This document shows positions 9,052 through 19,316 of a stretch of 64,000 nucleotides of DNA, piece by piece. Under the pieces are notes generated by a model. It saw only the letters and a program-made list of their open reading frames with translations, searched no databases and was not told the DNA's origin. Location of the stretch: the NCBI RefSeq assembly GCF_014217545.1, contig NZ_CP043178.1, positions 1,798,001 to 1,862,000 on the forward strand, in the 5' to 3' direction. The translations under genes and the position numbers were made by a program. Source of the stretch: Pseudarthrobacter sp. NBSH8 (GTDB lineage: Bacteria; Actinomycetota; Actinomycetes; Actinomycetales; Micrococcaceae). The first letter of the stretch is position 1. Every line of letters starts with the position of its first letter.

Positions 9052-10566
9052 ATGACACTGGTTGCCGGGGTGGACTCATCCACACAAAGCTGCAAGATTG
9101 TCGTTCTGGATGCCGTGAGCGGCGCCCTGGTCCGCGAGGGCCGCGCCGGGCATCCGGACGGCACGGAGGTCCACCCCGACCACTGGTGGCAGGCCTTGTC
9201 AGAGGCCATCAACGACGCCGGCGGGCTGGGCGGCATCAGTGCCCTCTCTGTCGGCGGGCAGCAGCACGGCATGGTGCTGCTCGACGCCGAGGGCAACGTG
9301 GTGCGGCCGGCACTGCTCTGGAACGACACCCGCTCGGCGCAGTCCGCCGCGGACCTCACCGCCGAAGTCGGCGCCGAGGACTTCTCGCGGCGGACCGGGC
9401 TGGTCCCGGTGGCGTCCTTCACCGTCACGAAGGTCCGGTGGGTACGCGATCACGAACCGGAATCCGTAGCCCGGGTCGCCGCCGTCGCCCTGCCGCACGA
9501 CTGGCTCATGTGGCGCCTGCGCGGCTACGGCCCGGCCGGGTCCAGCCCGCTGGGCCCGGACCTGGAACAGCTGACCACTGACCGTTCCGATGCCAGCGGC
9601 ACCGGCTACTGGAGTCCTTTCTCCGGCAGCTACGACCTGGACCTGTTCAAGCTGGCATTCGGGCGCGACGCCCGGGAAGCCGGGGCAGCAGGGGAGCACG
9701 GCGCGGCGGTGATCCTCCCGCGGGTCCTGGCCCCCGGCGCGTCCGCCGGGCCCGTCCAACCGGAATGCTTCGGCGCCCAGGGCAGCACATTGCCGGGCGG
9801 CGCGGACGGTTCCGGGGACGAGGGCATCATCCTCGGCCCCGGTGCCGGTGACAATGCCGCTGCCGCCCTCGGGCTCGGCGCCGGACCGGGGGACGTGGTG
9901 GTCTCGGTAGGGACCAGCGGCACGGTCTTCGCCGTCGCCGCCGAGCTGCACTCCGACACCACCGGTACCGTGGCGGGATTCGCCGACGCCGGCGGAGCGT
10001 ACCTGCCCATCGCGGTGACCCTGAACGCTGCCCGGGTCCTGAGCTCCATCGCAGGACTGCTGGCCGTGGATTTCGCGGAAATGGCAAAACTCGCGCTGGA
10101 GGCCGAACCCGGCGCCGGCGGCGTCGTCCTGATCCCGTATTTCGAGGGCGAGCGGACCCCCAACCTCCCGCACGCCAAGGCAAGCTTCCACGGGCTGAGC
10201 ATTGAGTCCACCACCCGGCCGAACCTGGCGCGCGCCGCGATCGAAGGCATGCTGTGCGGACTGTCCGGAGGCCTGGACGCGCTGCGGGAGCTCGGCTACC
10301 CGGCCGGGCGGCTGCTGCTGATCGGCGGGGCGGTACAGAACCCTGCCGTGCAGCGGATCGCCGCGCAGGTCTTCGACGTCCCGGTGGTCATCCCCACCCC
10401 CGGCGAGTATGTGGCCCGGGGCGCCGCTGTACAGGCGGCCTGGGCGCTCACCGGCAACCGTCCCGGTTGGGACGTGGCCCTGGACGCGACCCCAGAGCCG
10501 GACTTCCAGGCGCTCATCAGCGCCAACTACAAAAGGGCGGCCACCCACATTGATGCCGGCAACTGA
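9052..10566 (+). CDS. xylB: xylulokinase
   Basis: A 504-aa FGGY-family kinase that phosphorylates D-xylulose with ATP for entry into the pentose phosphate pathway. The N-terminal phosphate loop GVDSSTQSCKIVVLD, the substrate region SVGGQQHGMVLLD, the ATP-domain motif VVSVGTSGTVFA and the C-terminal LLIGGAVQNPAVQRIAA are all present. It is 4 bp downstream of xylA, and its 3' end overlaps the next ORF by 14 bp, so the three genes form one operon. Length is at the upper end of normal. Confidence 0.96.
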   Translation: MTLVAGVDSSTQSCKIVVLDAVSGALVREGRAGHPDGTEVHPDHWWQALSEAINDAGGLGGISALSVGGQQHGMVLLDAEGNVVRPALLWNDTRSAQSAADLTAEVGAEDFSRRTGLVPVASFTVTKVRWVRDHEPESVARVAAVALPHDWLMWRLRGYGPAGSSPLGPDLEQLTTDRSDASGTGYWSPFSGSYDLDLFKLAFGRDAREAGAAGEHGAAVILPRVLAPGASAGPVQPECFGAQGSTLPGGADGSGDEGIILGPGAGDNAAAALGLGAGPGDVVVSVGTSGTVFAVAAELHSDTTGTVAGFADAGGAYLPIAVTLNAARVLSSIAGLLAVDFAEMAKLALEAEPGAGGVVLIPYFEGERTPNLPHAKASFHGLSIESTTRPNLARAAIEGMLCGLSGGLDALRELGYPAGRLLLIGGAVQNPAVQRIAAQVFDVPVVIPTPGEYVARGAAVQAAWALTGNRPGWDVALDATPEPDFQALISANYKRAATHIDAGN

Positions 10567-11650
10567 ACCGCTGCTAGTTCGGACACCGTTGCTGGCAGCA
10601 GGTCTCGACGACCCGCTGCCGGCCTCCGGCCGTCCGCTGCGCTGGGGGGTCATTGCCACCGGACGGATCGCGTCCATTGTGGTCAGTGACCTGGCCCTGC
10701 TGCCGGACGCGGTCCTTCAGGCCGTGAGCTCGCGGACGCAGGCCGGCGCCGAGGCCTTCGCCGCCGAATTCGGCTTCGTGAGCGCTTACGGTGACCGGGC
10801 AGACAGCGGTGAACGGGCCGGCGTCGGGCTGTCCGGCTACCAGCGGCTGCTTCAGGACCCCAACGTGGATGTTGTGTATGTGGCCACGCCGCATGCCAGC
10901 CACTACCCGGTGGCCCTGGAAGCTTTGAACGCCGGCAAACACGTCTTGTGCGAGAAGCCGCTGACCCTGAACGCGGGGCAAGCGGAGCACCTCGCCAGCG
11001 TCGCCCGGGACAAGGGCCTGTTTCTCATGGAAGCCGTCTGGACCCGGTTCCTGCCCAGCGTGCAGCGGGCGGCGGAGATTGTGGCGTCCGGTGAACTGGG
11101 CGAGGTCCGCTGGATCCAGGCCGACCTTGGTTTCCCCGCGCCCTTCGACCCGGAGGCCCGGCTGTGGAAGCGGGAGGAGGGCGGCGGTGCGGTCATGGAC
11201 CTTGGTGTTTACCTGCTGACCTGGGCACTGACGGCCCTGGGCCGGCCCAGGTCGCTGACGGCCACCGCCCACCTGAACAGCGACGGCGTCGACACCACCA
11301 CCGCCATGACGCTGCAATACCCCTCGGGAGCGCAGGCACAGCTGCTCGCATCGTTGACTACGGTCTCCACGCAGGCGGCCACCGTCGCCGGCACCCGGGG
11401 CATGCTGCGCTGCGGCGCGCCGCTGTTTAACCCCCGCCAGCTGACAATCACGCTGGCTTCGGGCGAGCAGCGCGTGGAGGACTTCCCTGCGGCCGGCCAC
11501 GGTTACACGTACCAACTGCGCGAAGTGACCCGGTGCATCCAGCAGGGGCAGAGGGAGAGCCCCACCCTGCCGCTGGCCGACACCCTGGCCACCATGTCCC
11601 TCCTGGACGAGGTGCGGAGCCAAGCCGGAATCCGGTACCCGGGCGATTAG
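10553..11650 (+). CDS. Gfo/Idh/MocA-family oxidoreductase
   Basis: A 365-aa NAD(P)-dependent sugar or inositol dehydrogenase. The Rossmann motif appears as RWGVIATGRIAS, the conserved EKP as [18 protein letters not shown], and the family C-terminal domain follows with a WTRFLPSVQRA segment. The ATG at 10553 overlaps the xylB stop by 14 bp and is preferred to the longer in-frame extension into xylB. It resembles trans-dihydrodiol or D-xylose dehydrogenases of the family. Co-transcription with xylAB suggests pentose oxidation, but the substrate is not proven. Confidence 0.88.
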   Translation: MPATEPLLVRTPLLAAGLDDPLPASGRPLRWGVIATGRIASIVVSDLALLPDAVLQAVSSRTQAGAEAFAAEFGFVSAYGDRADSGERAGVGLSGYQRLLQDPNVDVVYVATPHASHYPVALEALNAGKHVLCEKPLTLNAGQAEHLASVARDKGLFLMEAVWTRFLPSVQRAAEIVASGELGEVRWIQADLGFPAPFDPEARLWKREEGGGAVMDLGVYLLTWALTALGRPRSLTATAHLNSDGVDTTTAMTLQYPSGAQAQLLASLTTVSTQAATVAGTRGMLRCGAPLFNPRQLTITLASGEQRVEDFPAAGHGYTYQLREVTRCIQQGQRESPTLPLADTLATMSLLDEVRSQAGIRYPGD

Positions 11651-11722
11651 CTCCACCCCGTTCCCGGATGCAATGGCAGCTCCAGAGGCTCAGTGGTCGA
11701 CAGACCCTCATGGAAGGATCGT

Positions 11723-13213
11723 CTAGCGGTCGTGATGGGAAGTCTGGACGACAAACTTCCTCATCGCCACCCAGTGGAAGAGTCCGCCCAAGGCGGCACC
11801 GAAGAGCCATGCGAATCCGCTGAGCTGTGCAAGCTGGGGCAACCACACGGCCAAGATCGAGAACACTGCAGCCACGCCGAAGACCACGAGTGCCCTGCGG
11901 TTCCATCCACCGGTGAAGTGGTAGGCGCCTTTGGGGTCGGTTGAGTACAGGTCGTGAAGGTTGAGGCGTTGTTTCCGCACGAAATAGTAGTCGGCGATGA
12001 TGATGCCGTAGAGCGGCGCGAGCACAGCACCGAGCGTGTCCACGAACTTGGGAAGGCCGATGCTTGAAATGACAGCGACCCACAGTGCACCGATGATGAA
12101 CCCGGCGACGGCTGTGATCATGCCCGCCTTGCGGAAGGAGATCCTGGCGGGGTTGATGTTCGACAACGAGTAGGACGGGGGAATGAAGTTGGCCACCACG
12201 TTGATGCCGAGGGTCGCGACCAGGAATGTCGCTGCAGCCAGGACGGTCAGGGGAACGTTGTCCACGAGGCCGACGATGTCGGCGGGATTGGTCAGTGGTT
12301 CCCCCTGCCCGCCCTGGTACAGGAGGTAGGCGCCCGCCGTGATAAACACGGAAAGAAAGGTGAACAGGGCCAGGCTGATCGGCAGGCCCGTCAGGTTGCC
12401 GAAGCGCATGGCCTTCTCCGTGCGGACGTTGCGGGCAAAGTCACCAAAGTTGATAACGACGGCGGCGAAGTAGGCCACCATGGTGCCCGTGACCCCCGCA
12501 AAAGCGGAGAAGGCGGCCCACCCTGTGACGTCGGCGCGGGAGAAAATGGTGCCGACCGCCTGAGGCAGTTCAGCACCCACCTGCACCCAGATAGCCACGA
12601 GAAGTGCGATCATCACCAGGTAAACGGCTGGGCCTGCGATGTTGAGGAAGCCTGCAATGCGTTCGATGCCGCCAAGGAAGAGCGCCACCTGCAGGGCAGA
12701 TGCGATCACGTAGGAAGCCCAGGACACCCAGTCCATCCCGAGGAACTCGGCGCCTCCCGGCCTCCCCAGCAGAGCGTTTATCGCCAGTGAAATCGCCGTC
12801 GAAGCGAAATATGTCTGGGCGCCGTACCAGAAAATGGCGACCACGGCACGGATAATGGCCGGGAACTGGGCCCCCCGCACGCCCATCGACGCCCGGGCAA
12901 GCACCGGGAACGGAAAGCCGTACTTGACGCTTGGCCGGCCGCTCAGGTCCACGAGGACCTTGATGATGAAGCCGGAGAGCAGGATGGCGGCAAAAACGAA
13001 CCAGCCATTGATGCCGGCGGTAATGAACAGGCTGGCGGCCAGCGTGTAGCCCGCCAGGCTCTGGATGTCGTTTGACCAGACGTTGAAAATGGCAAACCAT
13101 CCCCAGGTTCGTCTGGACGCCGGCAGCGGGGCGAGGTCCTCGTTGTACAACGAAGGATCGGCGTCAGAGACCGCCAGATCGGCATCCGTCAGGTCGTTGT
13201 TGCGAATGGTCAC
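11723..13213 (-). CDS. NCS1-family nucleobase/hydantoin:cation symporter
   Basis: A 496-aa integral membrane transporter with about twelve hydrophobic segments. The N-terminal region NVWSNDIQSLAGYTLA and the internal GAQTYFASTAISLAINA match NCS1 permeases for cytosine, uracil, allantoin or hydantoin. A GTG start at 13213 with AGAGG six bases upstream is used. It stands alone between the xyl operon and the terminator of the ThuA operon. No purine or pyrimidine enzyme is adjacent, so the ligand is unknown. Confidence 0.88.
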   Translation of the reverse strand: MTIRNNDLTDADLAVSDADPSLYNEDLAPLPASRRTWGWFAIFNVWSNDIQSLAGYTLAASLFITAGINGWFVFAAILLSGFIIKVLVDLSGRPSVKYGFPFPVLARASMGVRGAQFPAIIRAVVAIFWYGAQTYFASTAISLAINALLGRPGGAEFLGMDWVSWASYVIASALQVALFLGGIERIAGFLNIAGPAVYLVMIALLVAIWVQVGAELPQAVGTIFSRADVTGWAAFSAFAGVTGTMVAYFAAVVINFGDFARNVRTEKAMRFGNLTGLPISLALFTFLSVFITAGAYLLYQGGQGEPLTNPADIVGLVDNVPLTVLAAATFLVATLGINVVANFIPPSYSLSNINPARISFRKAGMITAVAGFIIGALWVAVISSIGLPKFVDTLGAVLAPLYGIIIADYYFVRKQRLNLHDLYSTDPKGAYHFTGGWNRRALVVFGVAAVFSILAVWLPQLAQLSGFAWLFGAALGGLFHWVAMRKFVVQTSHHDR

Positions 13214-13336
13214 GACAGCCTCTATTCATGGTCGCCGGTGCGCAGTTTACGCATCGTGGAAGTATTCTTCCAAAAACAGAGTATGACGCAGATCACTTGA
13301 GGTCAATGGGTAATTAACGCCCGGCACCTTAACGAA

Positions 13337-13375
13337 CGGCGGCCGGTTACGGAAGTTATCCGTGACCGGCCGCCG
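13337..13375 (-). terminator. hairpin terminator of the ThuA/ABC operon
   Basis: A 16-bp stem (13337-13352 with 13360-13375) containing one G-T wobble, with a 7-base AAGTTAT loop, lies 13 bp past the last gene of the minus-strand operon. There is no long U tract, as is common in high-GC actinobacteria. Confidence 0.65.
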
Positions 13376-13387
13376 ATTCAGGTCCTG

Positions 13388-14515
13388 CTAGGCAGTGACT
13401 TCCTGCACCTGTTCTTCCGTCCTGGCGTCTGCCAGGACGGTCAGTTCCACCAGGGCCGGCCGGGCTGCGGTGCTACGGATCTGAACAGCCGCTCCGCTGC
13501 GGGCTGACTCCAGCACGGATTCCATGACCTCGAGCGCATGGTAGGCCAGCTGCCCGCCGGCCCGCGGTTCTGATCCGGCCGGGGTGGCGGCCAGGTCCGC
13601 GATGCCGAAGCCGCGGCCGGACTCAACATAGCCGGCGGAGACCGGGAGGGTCTCCCACGCGTCGGCGCCCAGGGTGAAGAGTTCCACGGCGCCTTCGAAG
13701 TAGTTGGGGTCCGGAACCACCAGGGAGCCGAGCTCGCCGTGGATCTCGATGTTCGAGGATTTGGTGTTCACTGCGTCGAAGCTCATCACCAGGGTGGAGA
13801 GAGCCCCCGAGGCGTGGACCAGGATCCCGGTCACGTGCGAGTCTGTGGCGACCGGAATCACCTCGCCTTCGCGCGGGCCCGAGCCGATGGTGCGCTCGGT
13901 CCGGGTGTGGCTGGCGGCGCCGATGACCGAGACCACCGGACCCAGCATGTTGACCAGGGCGCTGACGTAGTAGGGGCCCATATCCAGCAGCGGGCCGCCG
14001 CCGGGCTGGTAGTAGAAGTCCGGGTGGGGGTGCCAGCGTTCGTGGCCGGGGGTGACCATGGTGGCCGTCGCCGAGATCGGGGCCCCGATCAGGCCATCGT
14101 CAATGGCCTTGCGGGCCGTCTGCACCCCGGTCCCCAGGACGGTGTCCGGCGCGCAGCCGACGGCGACCCCGGCCTCGCGTGCCGCGTCCAGGACCTGGCG
14201 TGCTTCGGCCGTCGTGGCCGCCAGCGGCTTCTCGCCGTACACGCTCTTGCCGGCGGCAATCGCCTTGAGGGCGACGTCGGCGTGCGCGGCCGGGATGGTC
14301 AGGTTCAGGACCAGGTCCACGTCCTCGGCGGCCAGCAGGTCCTCAACCGAGACGGCACGGACGCCGTCGTAGCCGTCGGCCACGGCCTGGGCGCGGGCCG
14401 GATCAAGGTCCGCGACGGCCACCAGTTTGAGGGTTTCGAGGCGGGGGATATTGGCCAGGTACTGGGCGATGATTGCGCCGCAGCCGATGATTCCTACATT
14501 TAACGGCTTGCCCAC
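13388..14515 (-). CDS. Gfo/Idh/MocA-family oxidoreductase (last gene of ThuA operon)
   Basis: A 375-aa NAD(P)-dependent sugar dehydrogenase. NVGIIGCGAIIAQYL is the Rossmann motif, GEKPLAATTAEARQVL the EKP motif, and GGGPLLDMGPYYVSAL a typical substrate-domain segment. The GTG at 14515 is preferred because the family pattern begins KPLNVGIIGCG; the 32 codons upstream lack homology. Its 5' end overlaps the ThuA gene by 16 bp. It probably oxidises or reduces a keto-sugar made or consumed by the ThuA protein and the epimerase upstream. Confidence 0.9.
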   Translation of the reverse strand: MGKPLNVGIIGCGAIIAQYLANIPRLETLKLVAVADLDPARAQAVADGYDGVRAVSVEDLLAAEDVDLVLNLTIPAAHADVALKAIAAGKSVYGEKPLAATTAEARQVLDAAREAGVAVGCAPDTVLGTGVQTARKAIDDGLIGAPISATATMVTPGHERWHPHPDFYYQPGGGPLLDMGPYYVSALVNMLGPVVSVIGAASHTRTERTIGSGPREGEVIPVATDSHVTGILVHASGALSTLVMSFDAVNTKSSNIEIHGELGSLVVPDPNYFEGAVELFTLGADAWETLPVSAGYVESGRGFGIADLAATPAGSEPRAGGQLAYHALEVMESVLESARSGAAVQIRSTAARPALVELTVLADARTEEQVQEVTA

Positions 14516-15198
14516 AGCAGGCCCCTTTCGATGATGGTGCGGACGTTGCTGTCCTGGAGGATTTCGATGTTGTGGCCGGGAGTGGCGACAAAAATGCGGC
14601 CCTTGCCCCACTGCCGGGTCCAGATGGCGGGCGAGGTCACTTCACGGTTCCAGGGGTCCCATTCGCGGACCTTCTGCGTGGTGGTGGCCAGGACGTTGAT
14701 GTAGTCGTCGGTGAGGACCCAGTACTGTTCGGTGACGAGGTCGAAGTCGCCGATGCCCTGGGTGATCGGGTGGTCTGCGGCGGCCGGGAGCATGTTGACC
14801 GTGTAGGGAACGTAATTGTCCGGCTGCTCGCCCGTGAGCTCGTCGGGGTGCTTGCCGGGGTGGCAGGCGAACTGGCCGCCGATCAGGTGGAGGTAGTCCG
14901 AGGTGTTCCGGTAGGAATCGGCGATCCCGCCGTGCCAGCCGGCCATGCCGGTGCCGTTCTCAACGGCCGTGCGCAGGCCTTCGAATTCGTCTTTTTCGAT
15001 GGTGGTCATGGTCATGCACTGCATGATGAGGTCCACGCCGGCCATGTACTCGGCGTCGGCATAGATTTTGGTGGATTCCTCGACCCGGACGTCGTAGCCG
15101 TTGTCCTTGAGGAACGGGATGAACAGTTCCGTGGCCTCCAGGGGCTGGTGGCCGTCCCACCCGCCCCGGACCACGAGTGCGGTCTTGTTCTCTGTCAT
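14500..15198 (-). CDS. ThuA domain-containing protein
   Basis: A 232-aa protein of the ThuA-like glutamine-amidotransferase fold. ALVVRGGWDGHQPLEATELF at the N-terminus and GMAGWHGGIADSYRN in the middle are hallmarks; the HPDELTG and WVLTDDYINVLA segments complete the pattern. The start at 15198 follows an AAAGGAAA ribosome site; a longer in-frame start lacks homology. ThuA proteins act with Gfo/Idh dehydrogenases in trehalose and other disaccharide degradation through 3-keto intermediates, which fits its position between such genes and a sugar ABC transporter. Confidence 0.9.
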   Translation of the reverse strand: MTENKTALVVRGGWDGHQPLEATELFIPFLKDNGYDVRVEESTKIYADAEYMAGVDLIMQCMTMTTIEKDEFEGLRTAVENGTGMAGWHGGIADSYRNTSDYLHLIGGQFACHPGKHPDELTGEQPDNYVPYTVNMLPAAADHPITQGIGDFDLVTEQYWVLTDDYINVLATTTQKVREWDPWNREVTSPAIWTRQWGKGRIFVATPGHNIEILQDSNVRTIIERGLLWASR

Positions 15199-15244
15199 GG
15201 CATTTCCTTTGTTTGGATTGCGGTCCGGAGACCGGAAGTGGTGG

Positions 15245-16249
15245 TCAGCGGCTCGCGAAGGCGGAGTCGAAGGCGGCAACGGGAGGGGCGATGCGGGCGA
15301 GTTCCTGGACCATGGCCAGGGCCTGGGGCGCTCCGATCATCCGGTCCATGCCCGCGTCTTCCCATTCGATGCTGGTGGGTCCGCTGTAGCCGATCGCGTT
15401 GAGGGTGCGGAAGATGGGTTCCCACTTCACGTCACCGTGACCGGCCGTGACGAAGTCCCAGCCCCGGCGCGGATCCGCCCAGGGCAGATGCGATCCCAGC
15501 CGGCCGTTGCGGCCATCGAGCTGCCGGATGGATTCCTTGACATGTACGTGGAAGATCTTCTCGGCGAAGTCCTGCAGGAACATGACCGGGTCCAGGTCCT
15601 GCCAGATGAAGTGGGAGGGATCGAAGTTCAGGCCGAAGTTTTCCCGGTGGCCGATTGCCTCCAGGGTGCGCTTGGCGGTCCAGTAGTCGTAGGCGATTTC
15701 GGAGGGGTGGACCTCCAGGGCGAAGCGGACTCCGGCGTCGTCGAAGACGTCCATGATGGGGTTCCAGCGGTCCGCGAAATCCTGGTAGCCGCGGTCGATC
15801 ATGGCTGCGGAGGCCGGCGGGAACATGGCCACGGCCTTCCAAATGGAGGACCCGGTGAATCCGGTGACGGTGGTGGCGCCCAGGCGGGCCGCGGCCCGGG
15901 CCGTGTCCTTCATGGCCTCGGCGGCCCGGGTGCGGACGCCCTCCGGGTCGCCGTCGCCCCACACGCCGTCCGGGAGGATGTCCCGGTGTCGCTCGTCGAT
16001 GGGGTCGTCGCAGACAGCCTGGCCGGTGAGGTGATTGGCGATGGCAAAGACCTTGAGGTTGTTCTTTTCCAGGATGTCCAGCCGGCCCTGGAGGTAGAGA
16101 TCGTCTTCGACGACGCGCCGGGGGTCAAGGTGGTCGCCCCAGCAGGCGATTTCCAGGCCTTCGAAGCCCCACTCGCCGGCGAGGCGGGCCACCTCCTCGA
16201 AGGGCAGGTCAGCCCATTGGCCGGTGAAGAGGGTGATAGGTCGTGTCAT
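15245..16249 (-). CDS. sugar phosphate isomerase/epimerase (xylose-isomerase-like TIM barrel)
   Basis: A 334-aa AP_endonuc_2-type TIM barrel. The start [20 protein letters not shown] and the metal-ligand regions [29 protein letters not shown] and VHVKES are clear. The ATG at 16249 is chosen because the upstream open frame (to 17173) is antisense to the neighbouring dehydrogenase reading and lacks homology. Family members isomerise or eliminate keto-sugars. It sits in the operon between a Gfo/Idh dehydrogenase and ThuA, supporting a keto-glycoside route. Confidence 0.9.
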   Translation of the reverse strand: MTRPITLFTGQWADLPFEEVARLAGEWGFEGLEIACWGDHLDPRRVVEDDLYLQGRLDILEKNNLKVFAIANHLTGQAVCDDPIDERHRDILPDGVWGDGDPEGVRTRAAEAMKDTARAAARLGATTVTGFTGSSIWKAVAMFPPASAAMIDRGYQDFADRWNPIMDVFDDAGVRFALEVHPSEIAYDYWTAKRTLEAIGHRENFGLNFDPSHFIWQDLDPVMFLQDFAEKIFHVHVKESIRQLDGRNGRLGSHLPWADPRRGWDFVTAGHGDVKWEPIFRTLNAIGYSGPTSIEWEDAGMDRMIGAPQALAMVQELARIAPPVAAFDSAFASR

Positions 16250-16302
16250 GGAGCGTGCCTCGTTTTCGCGTACAGGTCTGGTTTTGGGTTCCGGCATTTG
16301 TC

Positions 16303-17481
16303 TCAGGCGTTTTGCCATTGGCTGGAGTTCGCGGCGCTGGTTTCCACGGCGGCCAGCACGCGCTGAACCTGCAGGGCATCGGCAAACGACGGTTCCGGCT
16401 GGCGCTGTTCCGCGACGGCGTTCACCAGGTCGACAACCTGGTGGGTGAAGCCGTGCTCGTAACCGAGGCCGTGGCCGGTGGGCCACCAGTTGGCTGCGTA
16501 GGGGTGTTCGGGTTCGGTGACGAAGATCCGGCGGAAGCCGGCATCGGGGGATTCGGCGGCGTCGTAAAAGGACAGGACGTTCATCTCTTCGAAGTCGAAG
16601 GCCAGGGATCCCTTGGTGCCGTTGATCTCGATCCGCATGGCGTTCTTGCGGCCCAGCGCGTAGCGCGTGGCCTCGAACACGCCGATCGGGCCGCCGTCGA
16701 AGCGTGCGGTGAAGATTGCTGCGTCGTCCACGGTGACACTTCCGCGCGGCGCGTCTGCTCCGACGTCGCCGTGGCCGCCCAGGCCTACCATGTCTCCGGC
16801 AAGCGGGCGTTGCTGCACGAAGGTTTCGAGGAGGGCTGAAACACCGGTGATGTTCTGGCCGGTGATCCACTGGGCGGCATCGATGATGTGCGCTCCGATG
16901 TCCCCCAGGGATCCGGACCCGGACTTGGACCTGTCCAGCCGCCAGGTCATCGGGGCATTTTCGTCGCTCAGCCAGTCCTGCAGGTACTGGGCCCTTACGT
17001 GGCGCACAGTCCCCAGCCGGCCCTGCTGGACAAAGCGCCGGGCCAGCGCGAGTGCCGGAGTCCGGCGGTAGCTGAATCCGCACATCGAGAACACCCCGCG
17101 CTTGGCAGCAGCGTCTGCGACCGCTGTCATGCGCTCGGCCTCGGCGACCGAGTTGGCCAGCGGCTTTTCGCACAGCACGTGCTTGCCGGCCTCGAGGGCT
17201 GCAATTGCGATCTCCGCGTGGGTGTTACCCGGGGTGCAGATGTCGATCAGGTCGATGTCGTCGCGTTCGATCAGGCGCCGCCAGTCCGTCTCGGTGGAGG
17301 CCCAGCCAAGCTTGGCCGCCGCCGCCCGGACGCCGTTGTGATTGCGGCCGGCGACGGCGGTGAGGTGCGGTTCCAGCGGCAGGTCAAAGAACCGGGGGGC
17401 GGTCCGCCAGGCGTGGGAGTGGGCGGCGCCCATGAAGGCGTAGCCGACCATCCCGACCCGGAGGGGCTGGGCGGTTGTCAT
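16303..17481 (-). CDS. Gfo/Idh/MocA-family oxidoreductase
   Basis: A 392-aa NAD(P)-dependent sugar dehydrogenase. [18 protein letters not shown] is the Rossmann region, [17 protein letters not shown] the EKP motif, and [20 protein letters not shown] the substrate-domain segment. It lies 27 bp after the second permease gene and 53 bp before the epimerase. It is a distinct paralogue of the last gene of the operon, so two oxidation or reduction steps are likely in the pathway. Confidence 0.91.
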   Translation of the reverse strand: MTTAQPLRVGMVGYAFMGAAHSHAWRTAPRFFDLPLEPHLTAVAGRNHNGVRAAAAKLGWASTETDWRRLIERDDIDLIDICTPGNTHAEIAIAALEAGKHVLCEKPLANSVAEAERMTAVADAAAKRGVFSMCGFSYRRTPALALARRFVQQGRLGTVRHVRAQYLQDWLSDENAPMTWRLDRSKSGSGSLGDIGAHIIDAAQWITGQNITGVSALLETFVQQRPLAGDMVGLGGHGDVGADAPRGSVTVDDAAIFTARFDGGPIGVFEATRYALGRKNAMRIEINGTKGSLAFDFEEMNVLSFYDAAESPDAGFRRIFVTEPEHPYAANWWPTGHGLGYEHGFTHQVVDLVNAVAEQRQPEPSFADALQVQRVLAAVETSAANSSQWQNA

Positions 17482-17508
17482 AATGATTCCTTTCGGGGCG
17501 TGGGCCGG

Positions 17509-18411
17509 TTACTTGCTGAACCCGGCGGTGAGTCCGCTGATCAGTTGGCGGCGGGCCACCACATAGAGGACCAGCAGCGGCAGGGTGGCGAGCACCACGG
17601 AGGCCAGGACGGCGGGGATGTTGACGCTGAATTCGCCTTGGAAGGTCCACAGGGACAACGGAAGCACCCGGGTGGAAGGGCTCTGGGTCAGGATGAGCGG
17701 GAACAGGAAGCCGTTCCAGACGCCCAGTGCGTTGTAGATACCGACGGTCACCACGGCCGGGCGGGTCATCGGCAGCGCCAGGCGCCACATCATGGCCCAG
17801 TCCGAGCACCCGTCGAGGCGCATGGATTCGAACAGCTCATTGGGCACGTCACGCATGAAGTTGGAGAGGATAAGGACGGAGATCGGGATGGCAAAGGCGA
17901 TCGAGGGCAGGATGAGCGCCAGCAGCGTGTCATACAGGTGTGCCTTGGTGATCATCCAGTAGATCGGGATGATCGTGGCGTGCAGCGGAACGGCCAGGCC
18001 AAGGAGGAAGAGGTTGTTGGTCCAGCTCAGGAACCGGGACTTGCCCCGCACGATGGCGTAGGCGGCCATGAACGAGACCAGGAGGGCCGGGATAACGCTG
18101 CCGATCGTGACGATCAGGGAGTTCGTGAAGTATTTAACGAAGTCGTTTTCCAGAACCAGCTTGTAGTTGTCCAGGGTCGGCTCGGTGGGCGGCAGCATCG
18201 GATTCGAGGTGAAAAAGCCCGCCTGGTTCTTCAGGCTCGTCACCACGACGTAGTAGATAGGCACGATGATGACCGCGAGCCAGATCCACCCGGCCGCTCC
18301 GCCGATGAGGTTAGGCCGGCTGCGTCCCGGGCCCTTCGCGCGCCGGCGGGGCGTTCCGCCGTCGTCCGTGGGTGCTGCGGGCCGGGCGGGAAGCTGGGTT
18401 GTGGAAGCCAT
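17509..18411 (-). CDS. carbohydrate ABC transporter permease (MalG type)
   Basis: A 300-aa membrane protein with six predicted spans after a basic, proline-rich cytoplasmic N-terminus of about 45 residues. The EAA loop is visible as ESMRLDGCSDWAMMWRLALP. It pairs with the permease encoded immediately upstream, sharing one base (TGATG). Together with the lipoprotein they form a CUT1-type importer; no ATPase gene lies in the operon, so a shared MsiK-like ATPase elsewhere is inferred. Confidence 0.94.
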   Translation of the reverse strand: MASTTQLPARPAAPTDDGGTPRRRAKGPGRSRPNLIGGAAGWIWLAVIIVPIYYVVVTSLKNQAGFFTSNPMLPPTEPTLDNYKLVLENDFVKYFTNSLIVTIGSVIPALLVSFMAAYAIVRGKSRFLSWTNNLFLLGLAVPLHATIIPIYWMITKAHLYDTLLALILPSIAFAIPISVLILSNFMRDVPNELFESMRLDGCSDWAMMWRLALPMTRPAVVTVGIYNALGVWNGFLFPLILTQSPSTRVLPLSLWTFQGEFSVNIPAVLASVVLATLPLLVLYVVARRQLISGLTAGFSK

Positions 18412-19313
18412 CAGGCACCTTCCATTTGGCTGTCGTTGCGGTTCTTGCCGCCGAGGCGCTGCAGTATCAGGGCCAGCGCAAGGCCGATCACCACGAGGAT
18501 GACGCCAAGGGCGCTGGCAGCGCCCATGTCATTGGCCTTGAAGCCGGTCAGGTACATATGAAGGGGCAGCAGGCGCGTGGCGTACCCCGGCCCCCCGCCG
18601 GTCAGGACAAAAATGAGGTCGAAGTAGGCGAGCGAGCCGACCACCATGAGGGTGGAGGAAGTTATGATCGTGTACTTCAGCTGCGGCAGCGTGATGCTGA
18701 AGAACTGCTGCATGCGTCCTGCACCGTCGATCTGTGCCGCCTCATACAGCGACGTGGGAATCTGGCGGACACCGCCCTGGTAAATGAGGGTGTGGAACGG
18801 AACGAACTGCCACGCAATCACGAACACCACCACGAAGAGCACGAGGTCGGAATTGCCGAGCCAGTCCTGGGTGAGGATGGGCAGGCCCAGCCCCGCGCCC
18901 AGGCCGAAGTTCGGGTCCAGCAGGGCCTTGAAGGCGATCGCGACTGCTGCGGAGGACAGCAGCAGCGGCACGAAGTACAGGACAGCCAGGGCCGCCCGGT
19001 ATTTGTGGCCGGCGGAGGTGAATACGCCCAGCAACAGGCTGATCGGCGCCTGGACGATGAAGGAGAAGAACATGATCTTCGCCGTCACCACGAGGGCGTT
19101 GGCGGTGATCGGGTCCGTCAGCGCCGTGATCCAGCTGGAGAACCCTTCAAGCTGGATCTCGCCGAGCCCGTTCCATTTCGTGAAGCTGAGGAAGAGGACG
19201 CCGAACAAGGGAATGATCGCGAAGGCGAGGAAGAAGACGAGGGCTGGGACGGCCAGCCACCCCGACGGGCCCGTTTCAAGGGCCCGTCGGGAGGTTCCGG
19301 TTGAGGCAGACAC
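18411..19313 (-). CDS. carbohydrate ABC transporter permease (MalF type)
   Basis: A 300-aa inner-membrane permease with about six spans and the EAA loop EAAQIDGAGRMQQFFSITLP. It starts 3 bp after the binding-protein stop and overlaps the second permease by one base, so translation is coupled. Imports the substrate delivered by the lipoprotein. Confidence 0.94.
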   Translation of the reverse strand: MSASTGTSRRALETGPSGWLAVPALVFFLAFAIIPLFGVLFLSFTKWNGLGEIQLEGFSSWITALTDPITANALVVTAKIMFFSFIVQAPISLLLGVFTSAGHKYRAALAVLYFVPLLLSSAAVAIAFKALLDPNFGLGAGLGLPILTQDWLGNSDLVLFVVVFVIAWQFVPFHTLIYQGGVRQIPTSLYEAAQIDGAGRMQQFFSITLPQLKYTIITSSTLMVVGSLAYFDLIFVLTGGGPGYATRLLPLHMYLTGFKANDMGAASALGVILVVIGLALALILQRLGGKNRNDSQMEGA

Positions 19314-19316
19314 TGG

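Noticed and set aside
16250..17173. Long N-terminal extension of the epimerase frame
   Set aside because: It lies in another frame of the Gfo/Idh gene and lacks homology; the TIM-barrel protein starts at 16249.
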